Below, in pieces: positions 26,127 to 36,352 of a stretch of 64,000 bases of DNA. Position 1 is the stretch's first letter. Each line of letters starts with the position of its first letter. The stretch is from contig NZ_JAGGKV010000003.1 of NCBI RefSeq assembly GCF_017874035.1, positions 62,001-126,000 of the forward strand. Direction: 5' to 3'. The stretch comes from Paenibacillus aceris (lineage in GTDB: Bacteria; Bacillota; Bacilli; Paenibacillales; NBRC-103111). Both the position numbers and the translations under genes were made by a program. The notes beneath the pieces were generated by a model that saw only the letters and a program-made list of their open reading frames with translations, had not been told where the DNA came from and ran no database searches.

Positions 26127-27698
26127 TTATTTTTTCGTTATTTCCGGCACATAGATCATTTCATCCGTTCTGGGTTTGAAGTTGATTGTCTTTTTAACTC
26201 CATACAAACCCTGCTCATTGTATAGATAAATGTGCGGCCTTTCATTCGCAATAATCTTTTGGATTTGTTGATATTGGGCAATACGATCTTTAGGATTCAT
26301 ATTAATTAACGCTGCACTCAGCAGATCGTCTACCTCTTTGTTGCTGTAATCAAGTTCCGTTTTGGCTTTTCCCGAACGATATAAGTCAAGTGCGTTATCG
26401 GCATCGAATAACGAGTTCCCATAAGACAGAAGGAGCAATTCTTTATTTTTTCCTGCAGAACGCATTTCACGAAGCTTCGTTCGATCCATAAGTTCTAAGT
26501 TCACTTTGATGCCCACTTTACCCAGCATCGTTTGAACCATCTCAGCAACTTCTTTATCTTTGGTATAAACTCCAAGAGGTGCTGACAAAGTAATTGTTAA
26601 CCCGTTAGCATACCCTGCTTCCTTTAAAAGTTGCATAGCTTTTTCCGGATTATATAAAGAAGTATTGAATAAAGATGGATCTGCCCCGAAATTCCCAGGC
26701 GTGACGCGGGTACGAGTTTGTATGCCGTATCCTCCAAGAGCGTTGTCGATCAGAGCCTTCTTATTTATTGCAAGATCAATGGCTTCACGTACTTTAGGAT
26801 TAGCCGTCGCTAATCCTTTCGTGTTTCGAACAGCAAGCAATCCAACACGGTTGGAGGCAGATGTTAAAGTTGTTACATCATTTTGTGCGCTTATGACTTG
26901 AACCATGTCCGGAGGAAGGTTGACAGCAATATCTATTCCTCCTGCTTTTAGCTCATTTACTCGATTCAGATCCACCGGAAGTTTACGAAACACGACACGA
27001 TCCCATTCTTTAACACGTCCTCCATAAAATTGATCGAACGCTTCCAATGTTATATGATCATCGCGAACCCACTCGACAAATTTAAAAGGTCCCGAACCAA
27101 CAGGATGAGTCAGAAAATACTCAAATCCATTTTTTTCAATATAATTCTTTGGCAGTATACCCGAACCTATTCTGGATAATCGGTTAAGCAGCGCAGGTTG
27201 CGGACCATTTGTCAAAATCAGGAAATTTAGATCGTCAATAATTTTCACTTCTTTGATTTGTTTATAGTTAGGGTTCTCTTTAAGAGATTGGTCTTTGGCT
27301 ACACGTTCTAATGTATATTTCACATCTGCAGAAGATAATGGATCGCCATTATGAAAAGTAATCCCCTTTTTTAGTTTAAAATTCCAGGTCGTATCGTCGA
27401 CGACTCTATAACTTTCTACAAGATCTGGCTTAATTTCCAAGTCTGAATTCCTTTTAAACAAATAACTGAACATATTGATATGAATAGCTTCTGTTGAGCT
27501 GATATTGTGGTTGTGGATGTCAAATGTTTCCATGTCAGTTGGCATACCAATTGACAAAAATTTACTGATGTTGTTAGCACTTTTGTCTGCAGTCCGACTA
27601 TCCGCTTTATAAGGAGGCTTAGAACAACCGGCCAAGACGAGGAATATGCAGAATATAAAATACAATAGCATTGCCCACGCACGCCTGCTCTTCATCAA
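26127..27698 (-). CDS. Family-5 solute-binding lipoprotein (oligopeptide/nickel type)
   Basis: This 523-aa extracellular binding protein has a lipobox (FLVLAGC) and the SBP_bac_5 pattern (WNFKLKKGITFHNGDPLSSADVKYTLER; PVGSGPFKFVEW). Relatives bind peptides, nickel or some sugars. It is complete, but no permease or ATPase gene accompanies it; downstream there is only a peptidase fragment. It may work with a transporter encoded elsewhere or be a leftover of a lost operon. The next gene upstream on the same strand is a membrane AraC regulator, with a terminator in between, so they are separate transcripts. Confidence 0.9.
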   Translation of the reverse strand: MMKSRRAWAMLLYFIFCIFLVLAGCSKPPYKADSRTADKSANNISKFLSIGMPTDMETFDIHNHNISSTEAIHINMFSYLFKRNSDLEIKPDLVESYRVVDDTTWNFKLKKGITFHNGDPLSSADVKYTLERVAKDQSLKENPNYKQIKEVKIIDDLNFLILTNGPQPALLNRLSRIGSGILPKNYIEKNGFEYFLTHPVGSGPFKFVEWVRDDHITLEAFDQFYGGRVKEWDRVVFRKLPVDLNRVNELKAGGIDIAVNLPPDMVQVISAQNDVTTLTSASNRVGLLAVRNTKGLATANPKVREAIDLAINKKALIDNALGGYGIQTRTRVTPGNFGADPSLFNTSLYNPEKAMQLLKEAGYANGLTITLSAPLGVYTKDKEVAEMVQTMLGKVGIKVNLELMDRTKLREMRSAGKNKELLLLSYGNSLFDADNALDLYRSGKAKTELDYSNKEVDDLLSAALINMNPKDRIAQYQQIQKIIANERPHIYLYNEQGLYGVKKTINFKPRTDEMIYVPEITKK

Positions 27699-27824
27699 TT
27701 CCTGTTCCCCCCATTACTCCTAATGCGATATTTGCCAAAAGCTGCATCCCTGTTAGGATGTTCTAATATTCGAGCATTTATCATTCCCAGGATCATATTA
27801 TTATTTTAGTTGCTTAGATACTCA

Positions 27825-27857
27825 AAAAAAGCAAAGCCAGATTGGCTTTGCTCTAGT
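27825..27857 (-). terminator. Intrinsic terminator after the membrane AraC regulator
   Basis: On minus, AGCAAAGCC and GGCTTTGCT pair around a 5-base loop and run into TTTTTTT. Confidence 0.85.
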
Positions 27858-27877
27858 CATTTGCGATGTTTGTACCT

Positions 27878-30148
27878 TTAGCTTTTGTTTTGCATCCGAA
27901 AGTTAGCCGGCGTGGTGCCTGTTACATTTTTGAAAACGCGTCCAAAAGTCCTTTCCGTATAGCCAACCGCTTCTGCTATTTCATTTATAGATAAAGCACT
28001 GTTTAAAAGCAGGTGCTTCGCCTTTTCAATCTTTAAATTAGCTGTAAATTGAACAAAGCTTTGGCCCGTCATTTTCTTAAAAATCCGGCTTAAATAGGAC
28101 GGGTTAATTCCAAATTGTTCAGCAACTGAGGTCAAAGACTGCATTTGAGTTGCGGACTCATACAAATATTGTTTGACTGCTTCAACTGTTTGATGCCCTC
28201 TGTTTTCATTCGTGAGCTCGATTGCTCTAAAAACTTCCGGGAAAAAATCGAATTCAAACCAATACACAAGTTCATCGACGGTCTTCCATTGGGGAGGCGG
28301 CGATAAATCCCATTGAGCAACTAGTGCTTGGTTATCCGTGGTTTCATATAATATTCGGAGAACAGAGAAATATAACATTTGTGAAGTTTGCAGCAATCTA
28401 CGTGAGTTAACTTTCGCATCGAGCATATATTGAATCATATTTTTGAATACACGCAGAGTCTCTTCCTGATTGTTTTGTTTGAGCGCTTTGATCATCAATG
28501 CTTCTAATTCGTAAGGATATTGAAAAATAAAAGGAGCCTTCATCTCCCGAATCGTAATGATGCTTCCAGATCCTTTTACTAACCGTTCCATTAAGCATTC
28601 ACTTGCTTCTCTATATGAATGGTGTATCCCTTCTCTGATAGAATAAGCATTCCCAACACCAATTGAGACTGGAATGTTTAAATAATTATTAACCGTACTT
28701 TGAATGGATTCTGCAACTTGCGCTGAAATTCTAGCGATTTGACGTTCATTCATTTGTGAAGGCGTGAAGCAAATAACAATGACTTGCTTCATATCCAGAG
28801 ACGGAAAGATATGAGCATCACTAAAATTCTGTTTCATAATCTCTTCGCATAAGTTAGAAATTGCGAAAATTAGTAAAGCAGGTTCATCTTCACTGAATTT
28901 AGATTCTGTAGATGATAAATCAGGTTCCACGATTAAAATCCAATATTTACTGTTTTCATCCAACGAATTTTCATGAAGAAAAGCATCACTAAACGCAATG
29001 AATGATTCGGGACCTTGAAGTAAACGATAATACGTTAATTCTTTTATTGAAACGGTTTGTCTCCGATTTTGTTCCTGTAGTTGAAGGATTTCCTCCTGCT
29101 TGTGCCGTAGAAACTCCGCAATGATTTTCCGCTCATCAAGAAATCGGACCTTCTTGTCTTTTACAGTATCACCAAGTTCTCTAATCAACCGTGTCACTGG
29201 TGAAAACAGATAAGAATAGGATGAGATCAGTATGAGAATCGCGCCGATCATAACAATGAGTTCAAGTTTAATTAAATGCCAAAAAATATCTCGCTTATAA
29301 GAGAAAAATGCATCCAATGGATACCTAATCGCCACGATCCATTCACTTGATGCAAGCTTGCTATAGGTGGTAAACGTATTTCTCGAACGATCTATTGTAT
29401 AGCCGGCACTAGCAGGTGTATCCAAGATATCCTTTAGCATCTTTTCCATATCCGCATCCAGGAATTGACCCAATGTATTCTTATTTGCAGAGGATATTAT
29501 TTTTCCTGTATCACTAATGATTAGAGATTCGATAGGCACATCCTGACTGATTGTGATGATATTGTTTAATGCTCGTTCTCTAATATGAATCGTTAAATAA
29601 GCTTGAGGAAAGTCAGATTGTACCGGCAATGGTTGAAAAAACGAAATCATATTTTCTTGTGTGGATTGGCGGGTAAACATCCACATTGGTTTACGCAATG
29701 CCTCAATCGTTTGATACAAGCGCATCGTATCATCAGACATTGATGTGGAGGGTATTATCCCATTTGCGCTTGAAATAAGCAACACAGAACTGGGTATATA
29801 TAAATCAACGCTATAAATATCTTTTACAGTGTTGGAATAAGCATTTAATTTATGCTGAATTTGTAACATCTTATCCGTTTGGTGTTCCAAATCCCTTACA
29901 TAAATCGCCTGTAGGATCTCCTGATCCATCATCATATTGGAAGCGCCTTTCACAATGGATTCCAGCAATGCGTCCACATGAGAGGAAATCAAGCCATTCA
30001 TCCTGACCTGATCATCGATATGATGCTTGTCAAAAACATTCGTTACGTATCTATCGCAACTAATGGTGATAAACATGGAAACTGCCATGACAGTTAAAAG
30101 GGATATGGCTATTGCTTTAATAAAAAAATTCCCCTTAAACAAATTCAA
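27878..30148 (-). CDS. Membrane-anchored AraC-family transcriptional regulator
   Basis: This is a 756-aa one-component sensor-regulator. TM1 lies at about residues 10-30 (FIKAIAISLLTVMAVSMFITI), an extracytoplasmic Cache-like region at about 35-285, TM2 at about 295-318 (LIVMIGAILILISSYSYLF), a cytoplasmic linker with coiled-coil tendency (HKQEEILQLQEQNRRQTV), a middle region like those in YesN regulators (about 400-530) and a C-terminal AraC double HTH at about 650-752 (GINPSYLSRIFKKMTGQSF, VGYTERTFGRVFKNVTG). There is no receiver domain, so the signal is sensed directly outside the cell. Such proteins commonly sit next to the transport genes they control, here the family-5 binding protein. 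Confidence 0.9.
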   Translation of the reverse strand: MNLFKGNFFIKAIAISLLTVMAVSMFITISCDRYVTNVFDKHHIDDQVRMNGLISSHVDALLESIVKGASNMMMDQEILQAIYVRDLEHQTDKMLQIQHKLNAYSNTVKDIYSVDLYIPSSVLLISSANGIIPSTSMSDDTMRLYQTIEALRKPMWMFTRQSTQENMISFFQPLPVQSDFPQAYLTIHIRERALNNIITISQDVPIESLIISDTGKIISSANKNTLGQFLDADMEKMLKDILDTPASAGYTIDRSRNTFTTYSKLASSEWIVAIRYPLDAFFSYKRDIFWHLIKLELIVMIGAILILISSYSYLFSPVTRLIRELGDTVKDKKVRFLDERKIIAEFLRHKQEEILQLQEQNRRQTVSIKELTYYRLLQGPESFIAFSDAFLHENSLDENSKYWILIVEPDLSSTESKFSEDEPALLIFAISNLCEEIMKQNFSDAHIFPSLDMKQVIVICFTPSQMNERQIARISAQVAESIQSTVNNYLNIPVSIGVGNAYSIREGIHHSYREASECLMERLVKGSGSIITIREMKAPFIFQYPYELEALMIKALKQNNQEETLRVFKNMIQYMLDAKVNSRRLLQTSQMLYFSVLRILYETTDNQALVAQWDLSPPPQWKTVDELVYWFEFDFFPEVFRAIELTNENRGHQTVEAVKQYLYESATQMQSLTSVAEQFGINPSYLSRIFKKMTGQSFVQFTANLKIEKAKHLLLNSALSINEIAEAVGYTERTFGRVFKNVTGTTPANFRMQNKS

Positions 30149-30372
30149 TGATCCCTGCCCCCAACTATATTCTAATCTCTTTATTTTTACACTTTTGACT
30201 AAAGTTATCCTATGTTTTATAGCTCGGATTAAACTTTACGTTGAGTTTAACTTATGTTGATCTGCTTCCGTTATTTTTGCTGGGACCGGACGGAACTCAA
30301 TGAATTATCGCTAATCATGGCAGTAGACTTTGACAAAGCGGAAAATACCTAATTCAAACTACGGTGCAAATA
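30149..30372. other. Gap upstream of the membrane regulator, downstream of deoC
   Basis: I see no gene, no clear hairpin with a T-run and none of the 21-bp repeats. The AT-rich stretch next to 30148 probably holds the regulator promoter. Confidence 0.4.
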
Positions 30373-31137
30373 TCAATAATCGCTACTTGCCGTTAAAGAT
30401 TCTCCTTGGACAATGGCAACAGAGGAGCTCGTCCCAATCCTTGTCGCCCCGGCAGCCAACATGGCAAGTGCATCCTTTTGACTTCTTACCGCTCCCGAAG
30501 CCTTTACACCCATGGAAGGTCCTACTGTTTCCCGCATCAGTGCGATATCCTCCACCGTAGCGCCTCCGCCGCCAAATCCAGTTGAAGTTTTAACGAAGTC
30601 AGCGCCCGCTTTCTTCGCAAGGAGGCAGGCCGCTATCTTCTCTTCTTCCGTCAATAAAGCCGTTTCCAGAATCACCTTCACGATCGCTTTGTTGCCTGCA
30701 ACTCGAACCACCCCACGAATATCTTCGTACACCGACATGTAATCTCCCGATTTGAGCTGTCCAATCGAAAGAACCATATCGACCTCAGTCGCTCCATCGA
30801 TCAAAGCAGTTGCTGCCTCGATCACTTTCATTGTAGGTGCCGAAGCTCCCAGTGGAAAACCAATGACCGTACACACCTTCACTAAACTGCCTGCCAACTT
30901 CTCGGCTGCAAGCCTTACATAAATGGGATTCACGCACACGGTAGCGAATCCCCACTCCGCGGCTTCCTCACACAACTTAATAATCTGTTCGGATGTAGCT
31001 TCCGGCTTCAACAAAGTATGATCAATGACAGAAGCCATTTTCTCCTGAGATAGAGGGACGAACTCCCCCTCCTCTGTCATTAAGTTAATAATCGGTTCAA
31101 GCTTACTTTTTATCTCTTCGATTTGCTGGCGCATCAT
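30373..31137 (-). CDS. deoC: Deoxyribose-phosphate aldolase
   Basis: It splits 2-deoxyribose-5-phosphate to glyceraldehyde-3-phosphate and acetaldehyde in the cytoplasm, the last step of deoxyribonucleoside catabolism. Class I aldolase signatures are present: the substrate pocket [20 protein letters not shown], the Schiff-base Lys in [10 protein letters not shown], and the second Lys in GVKASGAVR (Ala replaces the common Gly). About 20 extra N-terminal residues precede the conserved core. It is the last gene of the deoB-punA-deoC group and begins 18 bp after punA. No hairpin terminator was seen after it. Confidence 0.96.
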   Translation of the reverse strand: MMRQQIEEIKSKLEPIINLMTEEGEFVPLSQEKMASVIDHTLLKPEATSEQIIKLCEEAAEWGFATVCVNPIYVRLAAEKLAGSLVKVCTVIGFPLGASAPTMKVIEAATALIDGATEVDMVLSIGQLKSGDYMSVYEDIRGVVRVAGNKAIVKVILETALLTEEEKIAACLLAKKAGADFVKTSTGFGGGGATVEDIALMRETVGPSMGVKASGAVRSQKDALAMLAAGATRIGTSSSVAIVQGESLTASSDY

Positions 31138-31154
31138 ATGCCATTTCTCCTTTT

Positions 31155-31976
31155 CTATAACGCTTTGATAATACCAAGAACCAATTGCAAAAATTTCGGT
31201 TTCACTTTCTCAGCGGCTTCCATCACTTCATCATGGTTTAACGCCTGCTCCAAAATACCTGCCGCTTTGTTTGTAATGCATGAAATGCCAAGCACTTCAA
31301 TACCAGAATGTCTTGCAACAATAACTTCCGGGACCGTCGACATTCCAACCGCATCGGCACCTAACAGCCGCGCCATACGAACTTCTGCCGGTGTTTCGTA
31401 CGTAGGGCCTAAATTGCCCATGTATACACCCTCACGGAAGGTGAAGCTTTGCTCGTTTGCAACACCGTGAGCCAGTTCAATCAGACGCTTGCTGTAGGCC
31501 TCGGTCATGTCCGGGAAACGAGGACCAAGCTCTTTATCGTTATGCCCGATCAGCGGGTTCGTTCCCATGTTATTAATGTGGTCGGACAGTAGCATCAGAT
31601 CACCGACTTCAAAATCCATATTCACGGCGCCCGCTGCGTTAGTGACGATAAGTTGGTTTACGCCGATCGCTTTCAAAACCCGTACCGGGAACGTCACAAA
31701 ATCGGCGTCATATCCTTCATATAAATGGAACCGCCCTTTCATCATAACAACAGGTTTCCCCTTTATTTTTCCTGCAACCAATTCCCCCGCATGCCCCTCC
31801 ACAGTTGAGACCGGAAAGTGCGGAATGGCAGGGTACGGGATGATTGTTGCTTCTTCGACGAGATCGGCAATAATGCCCAACCCTGAACCGAGTATCAGCC
31901 CGATCTGCGGCTTAAATCCAATCATATTCTCAATAAATGAAGCGGCCTCCTGAATTTTCTGCTTGACGGTATTCAT
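31155..31976 (-). CDS. punA: Purine-nucleoside phosphorylase (trimeric PNP-II type)
   Basis: It phosphorolyses inosine, guanosine and their deoxy forms to base plus (deoxy)ribose-1-phosphate. Family marks: GLILGSGLG (phosphate loop), [40 protein letters not shown] and [14 protein letters not shown]. 273 aa is the usual length. It lies between deoB and deoC, as in many Bacillota. The hexameric DeoD-type enzyme is also encoded nearby at 34241, so the locus carries both PNP classes. Confidence 0.96.
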   Translation of the reverse strand: MNTVKQKIQEAASFIENMIGFKPQIGLILGSGLGIIADLVEEATIIPYPAIPHFPVSTVEGHAGELVAGKIKGKPVVMMKGRFHLYEGYDADFVTFPVRVLKAIGVNQLIVTNAAGAVNMDFEVGDLMLLSDHINNMGTNPLIGHNDKELGPRFPDMTEAYSKRLIELAHGVANEQSFTFREGVYMGNLGPTYETPAEVRMARLLGADAVGMSTVPEVIVARHSGIEVLGISCITNKAAGILEQALNHDEVMEAAEKVKPKFLQLVLGIIKAL

Positions 31977-32066
31977 GAACTTTTTTCCCTCTTTCTACGA
32001 AACGCATCGACCTGATGGCCTTACGTTGATACGTGATTTTCATCAATCAAATTAACAAGACCAGGT

Positions 32067-33254
32067 TTAGTTATTGATCTTTAATAGATTCAAAAAGCTT
32101 TCCCCGATGCCTGTCTTGGCGACATCGAAATTGTCAGCAATAGTTGCAGCTAGATCGGCAAAAGTGTTTCTTATACCGATCGAAGCGGTATTGGATGAGA
32201 GCTTAGGGCTGTAGATCAAAATGGGGACATATTCGCGAGTATGATCCGTACCTGGTGCTGTTGGGTCATTCCCGTGATCGGCTGTAATGATCAGCAAGTC
32301 CTTTTCTCCAGTCTGTTGCATAAGTTCAGGTAAATATTGATCAAACTCTTCAAGACAAGCAGCATACCCCTGTGGATCACGGCGATGGCCATATAAAGAG
32401 TCAAAGTCAACTAAATTTGTAAAGAGCAACCCTTTGAATGGACGCTTCAATAAATCAATGGTAGTCAGAATTCCGTCTAAATTGCTTTTCGTTGGATGAG
32501 ATTCTTGAATCCCTTTCCCTGTAAAAATGTCATTGATTTTACCGACGGAGATAACAGTATAATCTTGATCATTTAGGCGATTGAGTACCGTATCACCAAA
32601 TGGTTCAAGTGCATAATCGTGCCGATTCGATGTGCGTGTAAAGGCTCCTGGTTGTCCTATATATGGTCTTGCGATAACACGCCCAACCATATATGGATCG
32701 TTCAAGGTTAGTTCCCGAGCGATTTCACAACCATGATACAACTCCTCAAGTGGAATAATATCCTCATGTGCTGCGATTTGAAGGACACTGTCGGCCGAAG
32801 TATAAACGATCCATGCTCCAGTGCGCATTTGTTCTTCACCGTACTCGTCTAGGATATCTGTCCCGGACGAGGGCTTGTTTCCAATCACCTTTCTACCTGT
32901 CAACTCTTCAAACTTCGCAATAAGCTCATCTGGAAATCCATTTGGATAAACCTGAAATGGAACTTCTACTTTTAACCCCATTAATTCCCAATGGCCGGTC
33001 ATCGTATCTTTACCAACCGACATTTCATTCATTTTTCCATAGAAGGCTTGTGGCTTCTCCATCTTAGGGATAGCGGAAAGTGGTGCAATATTGCCCAAAC
33101 CAAGTGAAGTAAGATTTGGCAATTTGATCTCAGGGACCTGCTGACAGATGTGTTCAAGTGTATGGCTTCCTTGGTCACCAAAGTTGGCTGCATCAGGCAA
33201 TTCGCCAATACCAACACTATCGAGGACAATCACACTAATACGTTCGAATTTCAT
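32067..33254 (-). CDS. deoB: Phosphopentomutase
   Basis: It interconverts (deoxy)ribose-1-phosphate and -5-phosphate, linking the phosphorylases to DeoC. It is an alkaline-phosphatase-superfamily enzyme with Mn sites: [15 protein letters not shown] at the N-terminus, the catalytic Thr in [10 protein letters not shown], and the C-terminal metal motif [22 protein letters not shown]. 395 aa is typical. It is the first gene of the minus-strand group and diverges from the Crp/Fnr regulator across an 88-bp gap that should hold both promoters. In Bacillus it is known as drm. Confidence 0.97.
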   Translation of the reverse strand: MKFERISVIVLDSVGIGELPDAANFGDQGSHTLEHICQQVPEIKLPNLTSLGLGNIAPLSAIPKMEKPQAFYGKMNEMSVGKDTMTGHWELMGLKVEVPFQVYPNGFPDELIAKFEELTGRKVIGNKPSSGTDILDEYGEEQMRTGAWIVYTSADSVLQIAAHEDIIPLEELYHGCEIARELTLNDPYMVGRVIARPYIGQPGAFTRTSNRHDYALEPFGDTVLNRLNDQDYTVISVGKINDIFTGKGIQESHPTKSNLDGILTTIDLLKRPFKGLLFTNLVDFDSLYGHRRDPQGYAACLEEFDQYLPELMQQTGEKDLLIITADHGNDPTAPGTDHTREYVPILIYSPKLSSNTASIGIRNTFADLAATIADNFDVAKTGIGESFLNLLKINN

Positions 33255-33342
33255 ATCGTTTCAGGCTCCATTCTTGAATGCTGGAATAATATTACCTCTG
33301 AACTAAAATACTAAAGAAATTGAATGAAAGGATCTACAACTG

Positions 33343-34059
33343 ATGATTACTGACCTCTCTGATTTTACGATCTTCTCAGATCTTCCTAAGGATTCCTTAT
33401 CGCAAATCGCGCCTTTATTGAAGGAGCGTAATTTTAAAAAGAACCATGTACTCATATTTGAAAATGATCTTAGTGAAGAAGTTTACTTAATTCGATCAGG
33501 GAAGCTGAAAGTGTATCGCCTAAGCGAAGATAGAGAAATTATTCTTAAAATTGCTTCCCCGGGTGAAATTTTGGGTGAAGCAGAAGCATTATCCAATCAT
33601 AATTATCGAATTAGTACAGTTGAAGCTTTGGAGAATGTTTCTGCTTGGCAACTGGAAAAGCAAGATTTTCTTCGTATCGTCGAGCAATATCCTTCTGTTC
33701 TAAGAAATGCGTATACGATTCTTATTGAGCGAATTCGCATGCTCAATCGATTAATTCGCTATTTGTCATTTTATGATGTTCGAACAAGGACAGCAAATTT
33801 AATCACGGATCTGTATTATAACTTTGGGCAGTGGGAAGATAGCATTTGTAAAATAGACCTAAAGATAAGTCAATCTTTCCTGGCTAATATGATCGGAGTT
33901 ACTAGAGAATCCATATCCAAAACCCTGGCTGAGTTTCAAGCCGAGGGAATTCTCGATATTCGGAATAAATATTTTTATGTCATAAATAAGAGTAAACTTG
34001 AATCGATTTGTAACCATACTGAAGAGTTTCCAGAACTTCGAAAATGGGATAACCAGTAG
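33343..34059 (+). CDS. Crp/Fnr-family transcriptional regulator
   Basis: This 238-aa regulator has a cyclic-nucleotide-binding-like beta-roll at about 10-115 (FSDLPKDSLSQIAPLL, HVLIFENDLSEEVYLIRSGKLKVYR), a long dimer helix, and a C-terminal winged HTH whose recognition helix is in ISQSFLANMIGVTRESISKTLAEF. There is no Cys cluster for iron-sulfur, so it is not an Fnr-type oxygen sensor. Lying between divergent deoxynucleoside genes and deoD, it most likely controls salvage. A palindrome of Crp/Fnr type occurs 60 bp before deoD. The ligand is unknown. Confidence 0.92.
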   Translation: MITDLSDFTIFSDLPKDSLSQIAPLLKERNFKKNHVLIFENDLSEEVYLIRSGKLKVYRLSEDREIILKIASPGEILGEAEALSNHNYRISTVEALENVSAWQLEKQDFLRIVEQYPSVLRNAYTILIERIRMLNRLIRYLSFYDVRTRTANLITDLYYNFGQWEDSICKIDLKISQSFLANMIGVTRESISKTLAEFQAEGILDIRNKYFYVINKSKLESICNHTEEFPELRKWDNQ

Positions 34060-34164
34060 ACATGTCATGAATCAAATATACCTCTGCAGGTTTAATATTT
34101 CAGTTAACGCTTTAACGATTCAACTGTGAACCAGTTAACAAAAGTGATGAGAAATCGCTGACAG

Positions 34165-34180
34165 AATGTGAATTTACATT
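34165..34180 (+). promoter_or_regulatory. Crp/Fnr-type palindromic operator before deoD
   Basis: AATGTGAATTTACATT is a near-perfect inverted repeat (AATGT-N6-ACATT), the size and spacing of a Crp/Fnr dimer site. It lies about 60 bp upstream of the deoD start, right behind a gene for such a regulator. Binding is inferred. Confidence 0.5.
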
Positions 34181-34240
34181 GTGATATGCTGTGTTTGAAT
34201 CGTTTTCTTGAGATATCGTAACACCATAGGAGGCAATAAC

Positions 34241-34945
34241 ATGAGTTTTCATATTGAAGCTAAGGCTGGGGAAATTGCAGAATCTGTTTTATTACCCGGT
34301 GATCCATTACGTGCAAAGTACATTGCAGAAACTTTTCTGGAAGGCGCTGTTTGCTACAATAATGTTCGTGGTATGCTCGGTTATACAGGAACTTATAGAG
34401 GAAGCCGTGTATCGATTCAAGGCACAGGAATGGGCATGCCCTCTGCATCCATTTATATTCATGAATTAATAAATAGTTATGGAGCAAAAAATCTGGTTCG
34501 TATCGGGACTTGTGGCGCCATACAATCTGATGTGAAAATTCGAGATGTTATTATTGGACAAGCTGCCGCGACGGATTCGTCCATTATTCGCAATAACTTC
34601 CCAGGATATGACTTCCCACAAATCGGGAACTTTGGTTTAATCAAAAAGTCATACGAAATTGGAATGGCTAAAGGTCTTAATCTTCACGTGGGTAATGTGT
34701 TGTCTTCAGATATTTTTTACTCAGATGATAATTCTTCAGTGATTAAACTTGGCCAACACGGCGTATTAGCCGTAGAAATGGAAACAGCAGGACTTTATTA
34801 CCTAGCTTCTAAATTTGGCGTAAATGGGTTATCTCTTTTAACGGTCAGTGACCATCTCATCACAGGTGAGCAAACCACCGCGCTCGAAAGACAAACCACG
34901 TTTAACGACATGATCGAAGTTGCTTTGGAAACGGTAACTCAATAA
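34241..34945 (+). CDS. deoD: Purine-nucleoside phosphorylase (hexameric DeoD type)
   Basis: It phosphorolyses purine (deoxy)nucleosides, including adenosine forms that PunA handles poorly. It belongs to the NP-I hexameric family: [62 protein letters not shown]. The start is ATG at 34241 ([14 protein letters not shown]), with a strong AGGAGG site eight bases upstream; an in-frame ATG at 34208 lacks one. 234 aa is typical. It is followed by a broken MFS gene. Confidence 0.97.
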   Translation: MSFHIEAKAGEIAESVLLPGDPLRAKYIAETFLEGAVCYNNVRGMLGYTGTYRGSRVSIQGTGMGMPSASIYIHELINSYGAKNLVRIGTCGAIQSDVKIRDVIIGQAAATDSSIIRNNFPGYDFPQIGNFGLIKKSYEIGMAKGLNLHVGNVLSSDIFYSDDNSSVIKLGQHGVLAVEMETAGLYYLASKFGVNGLSLLTVSDHLITGEQTTALERQTTFNDMIEVALETVTQ

Positions 34946-34984
34946 AAGCTTCATTGTAACCAAAAGTAACATTCCGCGGTAATT

Positions 34985-34999
34985 TTGGAAGCGCTACCC
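34985..34999 (+). promoter_or_regulatory. cre-like sequence before the MFS pseudogene
   Basis: TTGGAAGCGCTACCC matches the cre consensus at all but the last position. It lies between deoD and the MFS gene. It is weak evidence on its own. Confidence 0.3.
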
Positions 35000-35040
35000 T
35001 ACATCATGAGAAGGAAACAACAAAGGAGAAAAGATCAGCT

Positions 35041-36274
35041 ATGTCTACATTAACCACAGATGTGCGCATAAAGGAAGCCCAGGAGATTAATATTAAGAAA
35101 GCAGTGCCTGTTACCTTAATATTATTTCTACTTTGCTTGATCATTGATAATTCGTTTAAGATCATTTCTGTTGATATGGCAAAGGAATTCCACATCTCAG
35201 CGACAACAGTCAGCTGGCAATCAACCCTGGCTGGCCTTGTGATTGGAATCGGGGCAGTGGTTTACGCAACATTAGCGGATTCCATTAGTATCCGAAAGCT
35301 TTTTATCGCTGGGATCACTTTGATATGTGCCGGTTCAATCATGGGGTATATGTTTCAACATTCGTATTTGCTCGTTGTGATCTCACGAATTGTCCAAACG
35401 GCAGGTCTAGCATCAGCTGAAACATTATATGTTATATTTGTAACCAAACATTTGCCTGCCAATGAACAAAAGAAATTTCTAGGATTAAGTACAAGCAGTT
35501 TTGCTCTTTCGCAGCTTATTGGTACATTAACTGGCGGTTACGTTTCTACGTATTTCCACTGGACATCTCTATTTTTAATTTCTTTAGTAACACTGTTCGC
35601 CCTTCCTTTTGTTTTAAAGTATCTTCCTAAAGAAGAAACGAAAAACAGTCATGTCGATGTATTAGGATTATTCCTAGTAGGAGCCATTTCAGCAGCCTTA
35701 CTCCTGTATATTACCGATTTCAATTGGATGTACCTGATTTCCTTTCTTGCTTGAAAAGATTTATGGCTTGAAACTAGATACGATTTCACTATTAATGATT
35801 CCTGGCTTTATCGGAGCTACGATCGTCGGGGCTCTTTCCGGAAAAATTGCGAAGTATCTGGGAAGCAAACAATGCATTACAATCGCGATGTCTTGTATTG
35901 TGGTAAGCTTATTACTAGGCGCATTCTTTGTACAAACTTCGGTTGTTGTACTCGTGATCTCCATGGTGTTATTCTCTGGCTCATTTGCATTCATGTACGC
36001 ACCATTAATTGATTCTTGTATCCGTACGATAGAAAAAGAAAAAGCTGGAACAGTAGTCGGATTTTATAATTTAACACTTAGTGTCGCAATGTCAATCGGA
36101 ATTGCCTATACAGCAGCCATGATGGACAATTCCTCCATGCAAACAAGCTTCCTAGGAATTACGAACAATTCGAATACATCCATGTTTAGTAATATCCTAT
36201 TCATTCTCGTACTCATTACCCTTTTGAGTTTATCTCTGTACTGGGTATTAGTAGGACGAAAAGCGACGAAATAG
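35041..36274 (+). pseudogene. MFS exporter (DHA2/TetL-like) broken by an internal deletion and frameshift
   Basis: Two frames together cover one 14-TM type transporter. The first, 35041-35754, holds about TM1-TM7 (SWQSTLAGLVIGIGAVVYATLAD, SISIRKLFIAGITL, up to WMYLISFLA). The second, about 35747-36274, continues in another frame from LEKIYGLKLDTISLLMIPGFIGATIVGALSG to the C-terminus. In TetL-like proteins some 60-80 residues normally separate the WMYLISF and LEKIYG parts, so a stretch has been lost, not just a base. A good ribosome site (AAAGGAG) precedes the start. The original substrate is unclear: drug export by family, nucleoside-related by neighbourhood. Confidence 0.75.
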
Positions 36275-36297
36275 ATTGCGAGTCTAGTTCATAAATA

Positions 36298-36331
36298 GAA
36301 CCCTAAAACCAAATGTTTAGGGTTCTTTTTG
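36298..36331. terminator. Bidirectional terminator between the MFS pseudogene and the ger operon
   Basis: GAACCCTAAA (36298-36307) and TTTAGGGTTC (36316-36325) form a 10-bp perfect stem, with TTTTT on plus and an A-rich left flank. It serves the convergent transcripts. Confidence 0.85.
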
Positions 36332-36352
36332 GATTGATGTTGCACGCAATTT

